DNA of 64,000 bases from contig VZTI01003148.1 in assembly GCA_013397865.1 (NCBI GenBank), positions 56,514-120,513 on the forward strand, given 5' to 3'. The position numbers and the translations under genes were made by a program. The notes under the pieces were generated by a model, which was not told the origin of the DNA, ran no database searches, and worked only from the letters and a program-made list of their open reading frames with translations. The stretch is from Struthidea cinerea (taxonomy: Eukaryota; Chordata; Aves; Passeriformes; Corcoracidae). The first letter of the stretch is position 1; every line of letters begins with the position of its first letter. Positions 25,170-38,580 of this stretch are shown one piece after another.

Positions 25170-28100
25170 CTGAAAAGAAAGAAGTGCTAGTTATTCAATC
25201 AACTGCAATTAAACCTTCAAAATAAAATAATTACCTTTTTAAGTTACTAGTATTATTCAGTCACTACAAAATATGCAGCAATGACAGACATTATTTCACT
25301 ATCCAAAAGAAGATAATCTACAAAAACATCATGGAAAATGTCAAGGAGTAATTTTAAAATATTTAATGTTTCTTTAAAGGGTTGAGAAAGTAACCTTTTC
25401 CTAAGGAAACAAATGTTTTCCATTTCCAAAGAAAAGCACTCAACTTGACAAACACAGCTGCAACTAGCTGGCATGCTGCAGAAGTCAAGAGATTATTATT
25501 CAGCAGGACAATGAATTTAATATTTTTACTTCATATTACAACGAGTTTCAAAAGAAGGGGAAAACAGCAATGGGCAACTATATCTTTCCTAAGAGTGCTA
25601 TTATATGTTCACTCTGTATTCTTTGTGCATTTCTCAGTCATCATGATATTGACACAGACCACATCTCTTGCAAAAACTAATAAACCAAGTTCCTCCTGCT
25701 TCCGCTATCAACTTTCACCACCAGAAGACTCCTTCAGAAAAAGTCTCACACAGAGTAAATTGAAGCAGGTTAGAAGGAACAAATAATCAATTATGAACAG
25801 AATGGAAACACGCAGGAAGGTATCTTTTAAATGTTTTTTACATTTAGATAATTAACAGCTGGAAATTTACAACTGCTATATTAAATCAAAATATTTAGAA
25901 GTAAGTATCACCAGAAACACTCTTCACAGCCTCAACTGTATCTGTGTTTCATCGAACAATCTAGGTGTAAAACAAATAAATTCCAAAAGGTATAAAGTTG
26001 CCATAATAAATACAAGAAAGCCTTACTGTTAATCCTGAAAAAACTATCCTAGAAATAGTCTATAAAGTTTTTCTGTAACATTTTCAAAATGACCATTTCC
26101 TCTAAGTCCCCCAATAATAATACACAGACAAAACATAAGAATGGGGTTCCTTTTTTTCTAACACTATAACCACAAAATCCAGCCTTAACCATTAAGCCAA
26201 ACATTTATTATGGTTCTAGGTAAAATCAAGAACTAGATTACATGTGACATCACCACCTCTTGAAAAAAAGCACAGCAAACACACTCTTCAGAGATACAGC
26301 TACATTGATGTTTTAAATCAGATCGAGACTGTGATTTTGAAGTGTTAAGGATGATCAGAAGGACCACTGTCTGGTTCACAATTCAGATCCCTTACAGAGC
26401 ACACAATCTGGACTCATTAGCTGAAATTAAACCAAAAGACAAAGGACACATCTCATGGTCTCCAACCACTCAAGGGCATTCAGTCCCCAGGCAAAAGCCC
26501 ATCTGAAGAATCCCTCCTTTAAAAACTAGTGCTGAACACTAGCAGGTCATCAGTCCCCACCCAAAATGAGTGCTGTCTTATGGAAAACCAGTATACTGGA
26601 AGGCTCTGTAAAGTTTAGAAGACATACAAACTGAGTCTCAGGGAAGAGTAAGAATCAATTGAAGAAGAAAGAGGGCACATGACAGACTGACCAATGCCAA
26701 ATATAACAACTACTTAATCTCAGAACCCATGCTCTATGTTAATTATTTCTGTTAAGCTTTACTTGCAGAGGTAAATCTCAGCCAGTTCCTTTAACCAAGT
26801 ATCTTCCTTTTTATCCTGTAGCTCAGTATGCAATACTTACCAACAGAATGGTATTCAAAGACCCTACTAATTTTCCAAAGAAAGTTCTCATCACTGTGCT
26901 GTATATTACTGCAGACATTAATGAATAGCATACGTGTACAGTAAATCCAACACCTGAATGCTTCAAATAACAGCATGGTTTGACAAAATAAGCATTTACT
27001 CCTAAACTATTTTTTCCTATTCCTGTTTTAAAGAAAGCAAAATAGACTAGACTCAGAAGTACTCACTAATTTTTAATATCTCATGTATTATGACCAAATA
27101 CCTTTCTCTTTAAGCAGTTTCCCTTTTTTAAGCACACATAACATACTATTTGAACATGCATTTATAAATTCAAAGCACAGGCTGCAGCCTGTGTTAAAAT
27201 AAACTTTGGCTACAGCTAAAAAATTGCAATACTTTCACAACTGGACAATATGTTTTCACATCAGACTGCATAAAACAAGTCTACATTAGAATCCAGACTT
27301 TAAAAACAGAAGTGCTTACACTTCAACTTCAGGGAAAATATTTCATTTTTTTGTGGATTGCTGTCTTGATGCCAATTAACTATATAAAGGCTTCAGTAAT
27401 CAGCAGAGCCACCGCTCTCACCAGAGAACACCTTCAGATAATTAACGTTCTGCTACCATATACACTTTTTAACAACTCCATTTCAGCAAAGATAGACAGA
27501 CAGTCCTGTTCAAGTAATTTTCAATTGACACATATAGGCAATTAGACTATCTTCCCACCACAAAATCAGATTTGGGTTCTAAGCTTTACATGGACTGAGG
27601 AGGGCTCAAAGTTAGAAGCTTACAGATCCCAGAAGAGCAAACCTACTCCAGCTCTGTTTTAATTCTACTCACGGCATTTTCCATCTGTTATCAAAGCTCT
27701 TTCAGTGATCTACAAGGAATGTAAGATTTATACTGATGATACACATAAAAGAGGGAAACCTGAGATACTGATCCCTTTCCTCAGCATCTCACTTGCACAA
27801 TAGGTAAGTTACAAGGAGATCTGCTGAGTCTGAAGCAAGGGCAAAAACTTAAATCTTTTCCTGCCAAGAAATTAATCCTTTTCAGCACTCCCCTTCACCA
27901 TTTTTAACTTTGGTGCTAAACATGCAAGAATAGACTCAGCTGCAGTATGGATTTGACATTAAATAGTGGGTAAAAATAGTGCCAAAATATAACCCAAGAG
28001 GAAGCATTCTTCCTCTTACCTCTGTCATAAAGTGGAGGGAACTCTTCGACATTTCTATCAGAGCTTGTCCTGCAACCACAAAAGCTGTGTTCAGAGGAAA

Positions 28101-29643
28101 TGGGTTTGCAAAAAACCTACCCTAGTAGCCCTAGGCAAAGGTCCCTATTGTTTGGCTTTTCTTTATTTCTCCAAAGGTGTTTAGAAAACTGCATCAAGAA
28201 ACTGAATTCTGAAATCCGCACAGATTACAGAACTCAATGCTGGCAGTGGAAGTCCCTCGTCCATTTAGAGCTCTGTCCAAGCAGTGGCTGTAGTATTCTT
28301 ATACTTCAGGTATGAGATCAGTACTGTGAACCTTCCAATACTGTATGCTCTGAAATCCAAAGCTTAGTAGCATTTGGTAGCTCAAATACTGTAAGGGGGA
28401 AGTTAGTTTGCCCAACTCAGAAAGAGAGAAATTAAAACTCTAAGCCTAACAAGCAAATGAAAACATATACTCAAAACTGAAGTAAAAATCAGGACACCTG
28501 AAAACCAGATTTAAATATAGCACAGTAGAGAAAGCTAATATTTATCTCCAGTTGAAGATGGTGCAATCAATAAGCAAGGTAAATAGATGTTGTACCTCTG
28601 ATTACACACTAATTCAGAATGAAGAAAACAGAGCTAAGAAAAATCCCTAGATATCTCTCCAGTATGTCTGTTAACAAAAGATGGACTACTGCAGTTGAAA
28701 CTGCACTGTTTCCCTAATTAGGAGGCACTGCTGGTGCAACCACTAGATGAGAAATTGAGTGATTTTCTCTTAAGTGATAATAGATAGACTGTCCACCACA
28801 ACCATCTTTTTATCCTACTGTGGAATAAACAAAGACCAAACCAAACTAAACAAAGAAGACCACACACGCTCCTAAATCGGGGAGACAAAAAAGCATGCAT
28901 TTTTCAGTGTTACTTTCATCTGTTTTTTGGTAGATTTTCCCTAAAACTCAGTTCATCACTCTAGATTCTGACTGCGCAAGTGAAACAGTTTGATTGTGCA
29001 AGTTGCAAATAAAGATTTCTACTAAAAAAAGTTTAAAAACCCAGAAAACAATATAATTCTTTTTCCTGAAACAAATGGGGCAAATCTGTACTTCCTTTTC
29101 AAACCTGACATTTCTCTATCAACCATCTCCATCTAGTGGGATCAGTGATGTTTGTAATTGCAGAATTTTCCAAGTCACATCTAAAATCATTTAACTCTGC
29201 ACAGAAGTACTTTATCTTTGTTTCAATTGAACCTTTATCTATAAATACACAAGTACCTGCCTCTTGGCAGTTTAATTGGAGACACAGGGGTATTTTCCCA
29301 AGTGAAGGTATTAGCTATCTTGCAAGAGATTGTGATAAAAGTTATACCTATAATCACTATTTCTAAAGTAACAGTTCACTACCTGCAAATCCCAATAACA
29401 GTTCAATAAAATTTTTATTTTCAATACAAATCCAAAACTCAGAAAGTTATTGGAAGATGCACTGTATAGCCCTTTATCTCATGGACAATTGACTTGACCA
29501 ATCATATCCCAAAATCAAGCAAAAGCTTTGAACTGCTTAGGCTGAATCAGAAATAAAGGGAGGGAAAAAAACCAGTCATAACCAATTACATTAATCACTG
29601 AGTATAAAAGCCTGGTGTGGAAAAAGAGATTAATTTAATTTAC
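25170..29643 (-). other. PDS5B intron 3
   Basis: 4.5 kb, AT-rich. No transposable element or gene recognised. Confidence 0.8.
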
Positions 29644-29847
29644 CTTCAGTTTATCCGGTGAAGTGTATGGAGCTTCAGGGGCATAAATTCTGAAAATATC
29701 AGCAAGACAACATGCTACCAACAAACGTACATCCTTATCAGGATGTTTGAGGAAAAAATCTGAAGCAAGATGTAAAGCAAGATTTAGGTAGAGCTCCTTT
29801 TCTTCTTCAGAATCCTGGTCCATGTCCATGAAAGTTTTCACAACCAT
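29644..29847 (-). CDS. PDS5B: PDS5B exon 3: residues 37-104
   Basis: Phase-0 exon of 68 codons between acceptor TATTTAG|ATG and donor AAG|GTAAAT. It starts MVVKTFMDMDQDSEEEKE, runs through FFLKHPDKDVRLLVACCLAD and ends YAPEAPYTSPDKLK. It encodes the first HEAT-repeat helices. The SEEEKELYLN and LASDFFLKHPDKD stretches are characteristic of PDS5B rather than PDS5A. Confidence 0.97.
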
Positions 29848-32800
29848 CTAAATAGACAGACACACATTAGTACATAAAATTAAATACTCTGTGTAACAGG
29901 ATCCTTACTAAAAGTTACTTTTCTGGTTTTGTGCAACTTCTGTCAGAAGCGTTATCAGCTATGCAGTAGTACTTACTTGAGCAACCCGTGTTTCATTTTT
30001 CAGGGTACAGGAAAGACCTGGTCAAGTCCTCTATCAACTGTCCCTACACACAGTCTCAGCAGAACTACTGAAAGCCTAGTTGTAGACTTCCCGTATCTTT
30101 TTGAGAAACCATATAATCAAGATGGACAATTGAAGAAGTGTGAGAGCATTCACTGTTACAGCCATTCACTTAAAATTTCAGAAGACACTGAAACATTATT
30201 AAAAATATTTGTTTCTCCCTCAACTGTTCAGTGATGATTTTTTTTCCTTCTAGTCTCTTTCAGTTTCAGGTTTTGCCCTATTACTGCCCTGAGGAAAATT
30301 CTATTCCCTGTGCTGTCCAGAAGCAGAGCACACACTTTCAGCAAATGCATATATAAATCCAGGCATCCCAGCAGCATGGATGTTGTCCAGCAAGACTAAA
30401 ATGACCACTAGGATTATTAGGATCCAGTTATTGAAGTTATGGAAGAAAAAAAGAGTCTTGGACACCAGATATTTAACTTGCTAAATAAAATAAAAGCGGG
30501 AAAAGCTATATTTAGTAACTGCCAGTTGGTGAGAATTCTTACATTTAAAAAACTTTCTGAAGGAGAGAAATTTATTGAAAGTAATTATGCTCTTCTCCGA
30601 TTCCTTATCTGACTCACAGAGGCAGAGCTATTTTAAGGAGTTTAACTTTTGCAAAATTAACAAAATGATACTAAAGACTTAATTACACTATCCTGAGAAT
30701 TAAAGCCAAAACTCCCATCTATTTCTTCAGTGCAGGAAGAGATATTTTTCAAAGAATAGTAACATCAAGCCCTAGAATCCTGTAACACTGCAAAATACTT
30801 TACTTTGCTATAGTTTGTTGTTTAGTTGGGGTTTTTTTTCCCCCCTCCAAAAAATTTACTGTAACAGGTCAGGGAGCAACAAACCCAACTTAAAAAAACC
30901 TGCAAACTTCTGCATGATTAGGATCACAGAAGCTGTAAAGCTTTCAAGCATATGAGAATCCTTTACTAAAAGGCACAGAAGAGCACTAGCTCATGCAGAC
31001 ACTTAACTTCCATTGCAAGAAAAATAAAGTCCTCCCGAGTCAGACACAAGATGAATCACTTGCACTGGTGCCCTTACACACTAATTAAAGTAATTTACAA
31101 ATCAGAATTGTTTTCATTTCTATGACAAGTAGTCTTTTCATACTTCTTGCAACAAGTATGGGTTTTTTCTACTCTGGAAATTAACCTTTAGTGTTTCTTC
31201 CCTGATAACACAAACATCTGTACAAGTCAAGACAACAAAGATCAGTCATCGTGACTGCAGAGCAATCCATCACAGTGTTTAAGGAAAAACAAAGGAAACC
31301 AAGCTGGTTGTCCTAGCATCATTTTCCATCTTCCTGCAAAGCAACAGGTTAGAGGACTCCTGAGCCTGAAATCACACCCAGACCACCATGAGTTATACTC
31401 CTGAAACTTCATTTTCCAGATGTGGCACATATTTCTTAACCCACTCAAATTTTACTACATCGTTCTACAGAAACAAGCTTTGGAATTTACTTGCATAAAA
31501 ACTACAGAAAAGTGTATTATTAGACTGCTGGCTAAAAATTAATGTTTCCTTAGATGATGACTTGGTTCTTGTGTATTAAAAGAAACTGTGGAAAATACGC
31601 TTTTCTCACACTATTCATCATTACCAAGTGCTTATCACCTTTCTGTCTTCGGTGCTAGCTCATGACCATAATCATTTAGTTTCCATCTCCTTTCCAAATC
31701 TATTATAAACTTCAAGAGGGCATCAATACAAAATGCATAAAATTTCTGAGGTAAGTTATGCTAACACAGAAACTCACTGCGCATATTTTCCATTTTATTC
31801 TCTAATTCCCAATATTTTGCATTTATATTAATATATTGTCATCAATAAACAGCAGAATGTCTGCTTCTGCACAGAAAAGTGCTTTTTCCCCAATAATTAT
31901 GTGAATTTGGCAGTCAGAGAAATAGAGAGGCTAACAGAATAGTTCCCTTATTTATCAACTACTGTTCTTTAGGACCTGCAACTGTGTTTATACTGAAGTT
32001 TCTGTACACTTGTGGTGTAGCCTGGATCATCCAATCTGTGACAAAAGGAGCACTGTGCAGTTTTTTCCCTGCCTGAGCACCAATGAATTCACAGCCAGAA
32101 TAAACAGCTAACAAGAAACACAAGGCATCCTACAAAGTCCTCGTCTTCTGCAAGACAGATCAAGATGACAGAAGGGACTAGACATTCAAGGCCAAAAATG
32201 AAATTAAGCTATAGAAGAAAAAGGATCAGTAAGAACTGTGGTGCTGCATTTTCACAAGCTGAAAAAAACACTCAAGTGCTAACAAAGAATTCCTTTTCTT
32301 AGGAATCACTCATACATAAAGTTATAAACATTGTCTTTTATTCAACATCATAGAATGCAATATACTCACTAAAGCCTATCAACCAGAATCCCAAAGCCTA
32401 GACAGGTTAGTGGGGGGAAGAGGAGAAGCAATCCTTGTGGTTTGGGATTTTATTGATTTTTGTTCATTTACCTGTAATTCCAACTGACTTAAAACTACTT
32501 CTTCAGAAAAATTCCAAATTAAGCTCTTCCATCTGTTAGAATACTTAGGGTTCCTCTCCCACATTTGTTCCCTCCTGTCTCACAGGGCAAGCCCAAGTTG
32601 CAGGCATTCCTTCTGCACAATACAGGTCTGCCTTTTTGTGAGAGTACACGGGTAGATACAGAACTGTAGTAACAAAATTAGCCTCCAAATCTGTCCCAAG
32701 CTTCCAGTACACTTAGGCCAAATAAAGTGGTCAAGAAATTCAAGACTGAAATACATCAAACATTGTTAAGTATAGTCAAAGTATATAGACTAAAATATAA

Positions 32801-33253
32801 CAAAGTCTACCTTCATCATGATACAGGCTAAAATAATGAGAATAAAGGAGTTTATAAACAAACCAAAGAGCACGAATGCATAAAAGGAATATATTGAGAG
32901 GTATCCAAATTATTTCCAAAATTATCACTCTCTTTTAGAGAGGAAAATACTGGAAAACAATAAAAGTACTGACTTAGCATCATAGCTGAAATAAAATTTA
33001 AGTAGTATTTGCAATTAATGCAGCTCATTTCTACTTGTGATTTCTTAAATTTATTTAAACCTTTTTTGAACAAGCCACTTCAAGAAAGTGGTAGAAGAAA
33101 AGGCACAAGAGCAAACAAGTTTCTCCTTCTACACATAGAAAAGGTAAAGTCCAAAGCAAAATAAAACCCTTCCAGATATAAAATATAGTAATAGGATCAT
33201 TGAACGTCTTTTACAAGAAACTTTAATCTGCAAGCAATTACTTGGTTACTAAC
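29848..33253 (-). other. PDS5B intron 2
   Basis: 3.4 kb. Nothing recognised apart from a short T/C-rich tract near 30831-30846. Confidence 0.8.
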
Positions 33254-33379
33254 CTTTAGCCTTCTCACCATCTCTTCTTTAGATATTTTATCAGAGATTT
33301 CTTTGACCCCTGGAGGATATGTGATTTTTCCATCATTGGCTCTCGTCTTCGAATGAGCCATGATTTCACGGTTTTAAAA
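33254..33379 (-). CDS. PDS5B: PDS5B exon 2: 18 nt of 5'UTR, start codon, residues 1-36
   Basis: The acceptor (TTTCTTTCCACAG) is followed by 18 untranslated bases and an ATG whose first base is 33361. The coding part reads MAHSKTRANDGKITYPPG and continues to EEMVRRLK, exactly 36 codons, before the donor AAG|GTTAGT. This is the expected PDS5B N-terminus. The ATG context (ATC ATG GCT) has G at +4. The exon ends in phase 0. Confidence 0.96.
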
Positions 33380-35782
33380 CTGTGGAAAGAAATTAAGACG
33401 ACAATGTTGTTTAACTAGTTCATGTTTAACCTTATCTGTCCCACTTTGACAAACAAAATCCAACTAGAAATATACCAACAAACCCATACAAACACAAGAA
33501 TGACAAAATATTTTGATTGGTTTCAGTGATCTACACTGGGGGAGAGAGCAATGGTTTTGATTTATAGGTAGGTTGTCCTATGGCACAATAAAGCTTTCAA
33601 GAAGTACACAACAGAAAAAAGCTGAAACTCCTCATTCTGGAATGTATTTGATCTTCACACTAAAGAGACGCAACCAAGAATCTTACTGCACTGTATGATA
33701 TGTTTCCACCTCTTGGTAATAACAGATCCTAGCTAGCTTGGGCGTTCAGACATCTGAAGTGGACTTTGTGTTCTATTTACTCTTTTGCAAAATGCAATTT
33801 CCCAAAAAACCTAAACACCAGTGCTGCTAAGTGTTACACATCACCAGTTGTAACTTGCCAATACTGCCAGACAAGCAGCCGATAGAGAATGAAATTAGAG
33901 ACAGAAACAGAGCAGACCAAATACAAGTCTTTCCTCTATGCCATTAAAGCCAAGTTTTCAAGTGAAAGACTGCAGATAAGCAACACTATCTTCTTCCTAA
34001 ATTCCAACTAGGAAAACAACTCAGTTACTTCGTTTCTCAGTCCCTTTACACTAATGCAAATACAGACTACCATGTAATCCACTCTAAATTATGCAGAGTT
34101 TCATTGCTGTAGAGAAGGAAGCTGAACTGAAAGCTTTACTTACATAAAAGCAATCAATACAAAAGATAGTGACAAAAATCTAGATGGCATGTGTGGGGAC
34201 AATTAGGAACTTAGAAAAAGACTGTACCAGGGCAGCTACAAATGAAGAATGAAACAAAAGAAACAAATTTCTTTGTCATTGCCTTGATATTTTTATTTAT
34301 TTAGCTAAAAGCATGATTCACTTCTAGCAGTCATGACTGTATTGAACTGTGAATTCCAAGTCAGGAATTATCTTCCTACAGACCTCCTGTACAAGAATCT
34401 ATGTATACTTTGAATTTCTTGGAACTACAACATCAGAAATAAAAATCAGCCAGAATCCACAAGAAGAGATGGGCTAGCAGCATGTTCCATTAACAGCCAT
34501 AATTAAAACTTACTGGCTCCAAACCAAGGTCATTCTACACTGAAGGAGAACCAATACTTGAAATACATTCGTCCACCCAACCCCTCCAAAACATGTCAAC
34601 ATGTTTTGTATTCTTCAGTCCATATTTCATGAAAACAACCAGTTACAGATTTGCTTCATCTTCACTAATCTTTTACCAAACAAAAAGCTAATACTGGCTT
34701 TTAATTTTTTTTTTTTGCAAAGAACATATACAGACCAACACATTTTATTTTTATAAATAGGGAAAATATGAGTAGAACGAACATATTCAGATTTCATTCA
34801 ACAGGTATGACATGCAATGTATTTCAACAGATACACAAAAGTCAACTCAGTTTCTGTCATCTTCTCTTTACCTACATATATCCAGCAGTGGAACAGCGCT
34901 ATGTACTTGCAATTGTAGTTAAAACTGATAATGACAAAGCTGGGAAGAAACAAAAGTCATTGAAGTAACTTTTTCTAACACTAAAATATGATGTCACTTT
35001 TATCTCCGTTATATTTCTTTAATGCACTTCATGACAGTAAGTCTAGGACTCCTCAAAAGCGCACAGAAATTGTAATAAATTCTTGCTGTTTGACATAGAT
35101 ATTCCACTCTGCCTTTCAGATAGGATGAAGTTATATATTATAGCTAAATTCATTTTAACAGCTCATCACAGCAGAAGGGAGCCTTGCTCCCCTGAATCTG
35201 AGAATGTATAAAAGCATCAGATGCTTTGTTGGACCAATCAAACTCACCAACTCAAAAAACAAGCCTAATTGTTTTTGAAAAGCGTGTGACAACCATCAAA
35301 GCTGACTCCAGGGAAAGAACAGGAACTAAGGTAACTGGGGAACAAAACTCCATTTTCCAGTGGTGGAGAGCTGTCAAATCAGATCAAATGCAGTGGAAAC
35401 GTGATTAGAACATGGTGATGTAGTCCCATTTGGAGAACATTTTGAAATAATTCAAAGACTGAAACTCATACATTACAGTCAAGTTGAACTGTCCAGCTCA
35501 CACATCCAACTGCCGCACAACCAAGCTTTTAAGTTTCAGTGGCATCCAAGGTCTGGATGAAACTGAACATCTGTATTGTGTTTATGTGGCAAGGTTTTGG
35601 CAGTGGGGGAGGCTGAAGGCATGTCCGTGTGGGAAGAGACCAGGGACTGCTCCCATTGCAAACAGAGCCAGTTCCAGACAGCTCCAAAATGGACTCATGC
35701 GTTGACAAAGTCCAGCCATCAGTGACACTGGTAGTGCCTCTGTGATAACGTATTTAAGAACTGACAAAAAATGCTGCACAGC

Positions 35783-35821
35783 AGTTACAAGGAAGAAAAG
35801 AACAAGTTACAAGGAAGAAAA
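35783..35821. repeat. Short direct duplication
   Basis: AGTTACAAGGAAGAAAA occurs twice at a 22-bp spacing, followed by an A run. Probably a replication-slippage product. Confidence 0.7.
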
Positions 35822-36467
35822 AAAAAGGAGAAAAACATGAAACAACCCTGCAGACACCCAGGTTAGCAAAGAACGAAAGCAATCTCCCCGCATTTATCTT
35901 GACCCATGAGCTTTTCCATCTTATTTCTTTCCCTGTTCCATAAAGCAAGAAGAACGAGAGAGCAGCAGCGTTAGCACCTAGCAGCCAGCCAAGGTTACAG
36001 ACAGGGATGTACACAGCTTACCCCTCTCAGAAGTATAGAAAAAACTAAATAGGACTTGATTTCCTGTAGTATTAATACATCTAGTCTTACAGGGTCAAAA
36101 ATCATTTTAAAAGATTTCTATGAAATGGCCTTTTACTTAGAACATAAGGGATAAAGAATTATAAATCTTCTAAACTTCCTATAAAATACTTCCTATAAAA
36201 ATTTGCAGATCACTACATAAAGTTTTTTAGGATTAATGGTAAGCTTTACTGAGGGAAACAAAAACCTATCACTCAAAAAAGAGAAAATTCAATCCTAAGC
36301 AATCCCCTTGTACAACAGTTATAACTTCAACTATTACCTAAATAAAACTTTGTTTTTACATTCCACTGCTAGAAGTTCCTGTTCTTCTGGACTGCCAGTA
36401 TAACTGTGCATACCTAGCTTTATCAAAATAATCTGTGTTGAACACTAGTAGAATCTAGGATTTTATT

Positions 36468-36493
36468 GGGAGGGGATGGGGGGCAGGGAGGGG
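36468..36493 (+). other. G-quadruplex candidate in intron 1
   Basis: Five G tracts in 26 bases (GGG-A-GGGG-AT-GGGGGG-CA-GGG-A-GGGG) satisfy the usual four-tract rule with loops of one or two bases. Its surroundings are AT-rich, so it stands out. It lies on the template strand of PDS5B. Confidence 0.6.
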
Positions 36494-36929
36494 TGTTTTG
36501 GTGATTCTAGCCAAATGCAAGTCTCTGTGATTTCATGCTACAGATACATCAGCTGTTTTAATGAACTTCTGTCATGGAAAAAGAAGATAGTAACAACTAA
36601 GAACAACAGCCTCAAGGCTAACTGCATCTACAACATTCTGAAAATGAAAATCCATAGGCCATGTTGATGTGATATCCAACAACTGAATTTCAAAAAGCTT
36701 TTAAAAGTCATTTTTAAAGATCCAATGTATGGCAAAAGAAGACTCTGTAAGATGACAAGCATTTTGAAAGAAGGAAATTCTTTGAAAGCTTCTTTGAGAT
36801 TCAACAGACTCAGCTGACAGGTTTTTTTTGTTTTGGTTTTTTTTATCAAATTAAATTTTAGAAGTTCTCCGCTATGTTTTCAGAAATCCAGTATTATTCC
36901 ATATACACAATCAGAAGGGAAAGAAAAGG

Positions 36930-37345
36930 GGAAGAGCACAAGTCTTACAAGAAGAGGCTGAGGGAGCTGGGGTTGTTTAGCTTGGAGAAGAGGAGACTCA
37001 GGGGGGACCTTACTGTGCTCTACCACTACCTGAAAAAAGGTGTGGTGAGGTGGGGATGGGCTTCTTCTCTCAGGTAATGAGTGACAATACAAGAGGATAT
37101 GGCCTCAAGTTTGCGTTAGGGAAGGTTTAGATTTCACATTAGGAAAAATTTCCTCACCAGAAGGATGGTCAGGCATTGAAACAGGCTGTCCAGGGAAGTG
37201 GTAGAACCACCATCCCTTGAAGTGTTCAAAAGGTACGTGGATGTAGCACTTGGGGATGTGGTTTAGTGGACAACACAGCGGTTCTGGGTTAACAGTTGGA
37301 CTCAATGATCTTAGAGGTCTTTTCCAACCTTAATGATTTTATGAA
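36930..37345 (+). mobile_element. CR1 LINE 3' fragment (intron 1)
   Basis: GAGGCTGAGGGAGCTGGGGT, TTAGCTTGGAGAAGAGGAG, TTTCCTCACCAGAAGGATGG, CAGGCTGTCCAGGGAAGTGG and TTGGACTCAATGATCTTAGA with an ATGATTTTATGAA terminus. Relatively well preserved, plus strand, antisense to PDS5B. Confidence 0.92.
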
Positions 37346-37984
37346 AAAGGATAATGTTCAGATGGATGCCTTTTTTAAGGCAAGAAAACACTTCAGACAA
37401 TGAAATGCTTTGCACCATGCAGAATGCAATGAACATTAAGACGTGTACTGTTTCTGCTGTTATATGAGGACAAAGAAGGGAGATAGATGTCACAAGAAAC
37501 TTGAACAAGTATATAACAAACAAATTCCAGTCCTAATACATACGAATAAAAAGCATGATTCAATCAGGCTTTGGTTACTTCAGTTATGTTAAACAGCACT
37601 GTAAATTAGGACTTCAAAAACTACGAAGCAAATAAACCTCTTTTAAGCTAACAGAGCATTTAAAACACAAACCCTACTCTTTGTACACAAGATGATACAG
37701 TAAGACTGAAGATGTCTAGGCACTGCTTCTTTCAACACAGAAGCACCACCACAATTATAACTTCAAAGACCTGAAGTCAGGAACCAAGAGCAAGTCTGTA
37801 GCAGTACATTGAAAAATAGTATTTATAAAAGAGCATGACAAATTAAAAACTAAGTTATAAGGGAGGTGGGGTGGAAGAAAGTAGTACAGAGAAAAGAAAG
37901 AAAGGTGACAAAACACATACCCTTTGTACAATGACAACAGGAGAACTAAAGCATGGGGGGAAAAAAAGTGGAATTTGCATTTAT

Positions 37985-38580
37985 TGGGCATTAGAATAGG
38001 ATGGATTAAAAAGTCATTCACCTCTTGTGACAAAAATCAAAAGATCATGTTTAATGTAAAATCATGATTATCAGCCAGACCACAAATGGGAACAATCAAT
38101 TAATCTAAACATAGTTAATTAGTAATAAGTACCACTGCCAAAATTTGGTCAAACTCAATTAAATAAACTACACATGAGTTCTGTCCATAATCAGTGGCAT
38201 CCAATAGCTACTCAGTTCCAGCTAAGTCTACTAGCCATTATATTATTAAAACATTCACATGTTTTCTATGTAGTAGGTAACTTCATGAATAGCTTAATTT
38301 CACGTACACTACTTGCTCAATACTGTAAAATACGGATTGTGATTATGCAAATTAAACACGGATTGATATCTTGCATATCAAGTACCTATACAAATATACT
38401 TCATAGGTCAATAAATATCATTACAGGATGTTAAGTCAATGATCTAAAAGGAGGACTTAAACCATACTCCATTTAATTGTATTTTGTTTGGTTGACAGTT
38501 TACATTGCCTATGGTGGTTTAATTAACTGTGCTAATCATTAAGCAAACTGTGTCTTAACATATATGAAGTCATCATGTGT
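37985..38580. promoter_or_regulatory. Possible conserved non-coding element (intron 1)
   Basis: Repeat-free AT-rich sequence with many homeodomain-type TAAT/ATTA cores (for example AATTAACTGTGCTAATCATT), a perfect octamer ATGCAAAT read in ATTATGCAAATTAA at about 38343-38356, and few low-complexity runs. Such density is typical of developmental enhancers, but conservation cannot be judged from one sequence. Confidence 0.25.

Noticed and set aside
29644..29847. Assignment of the locus to the paralogue PDS5A
   Set aside because: Exons 2, 3, 6 and 7 carry PDS5B-type residues (MAHSKTR start, SEEEKELYLN, MVDLMSSIICEGDTVSQ, IEPYITN).
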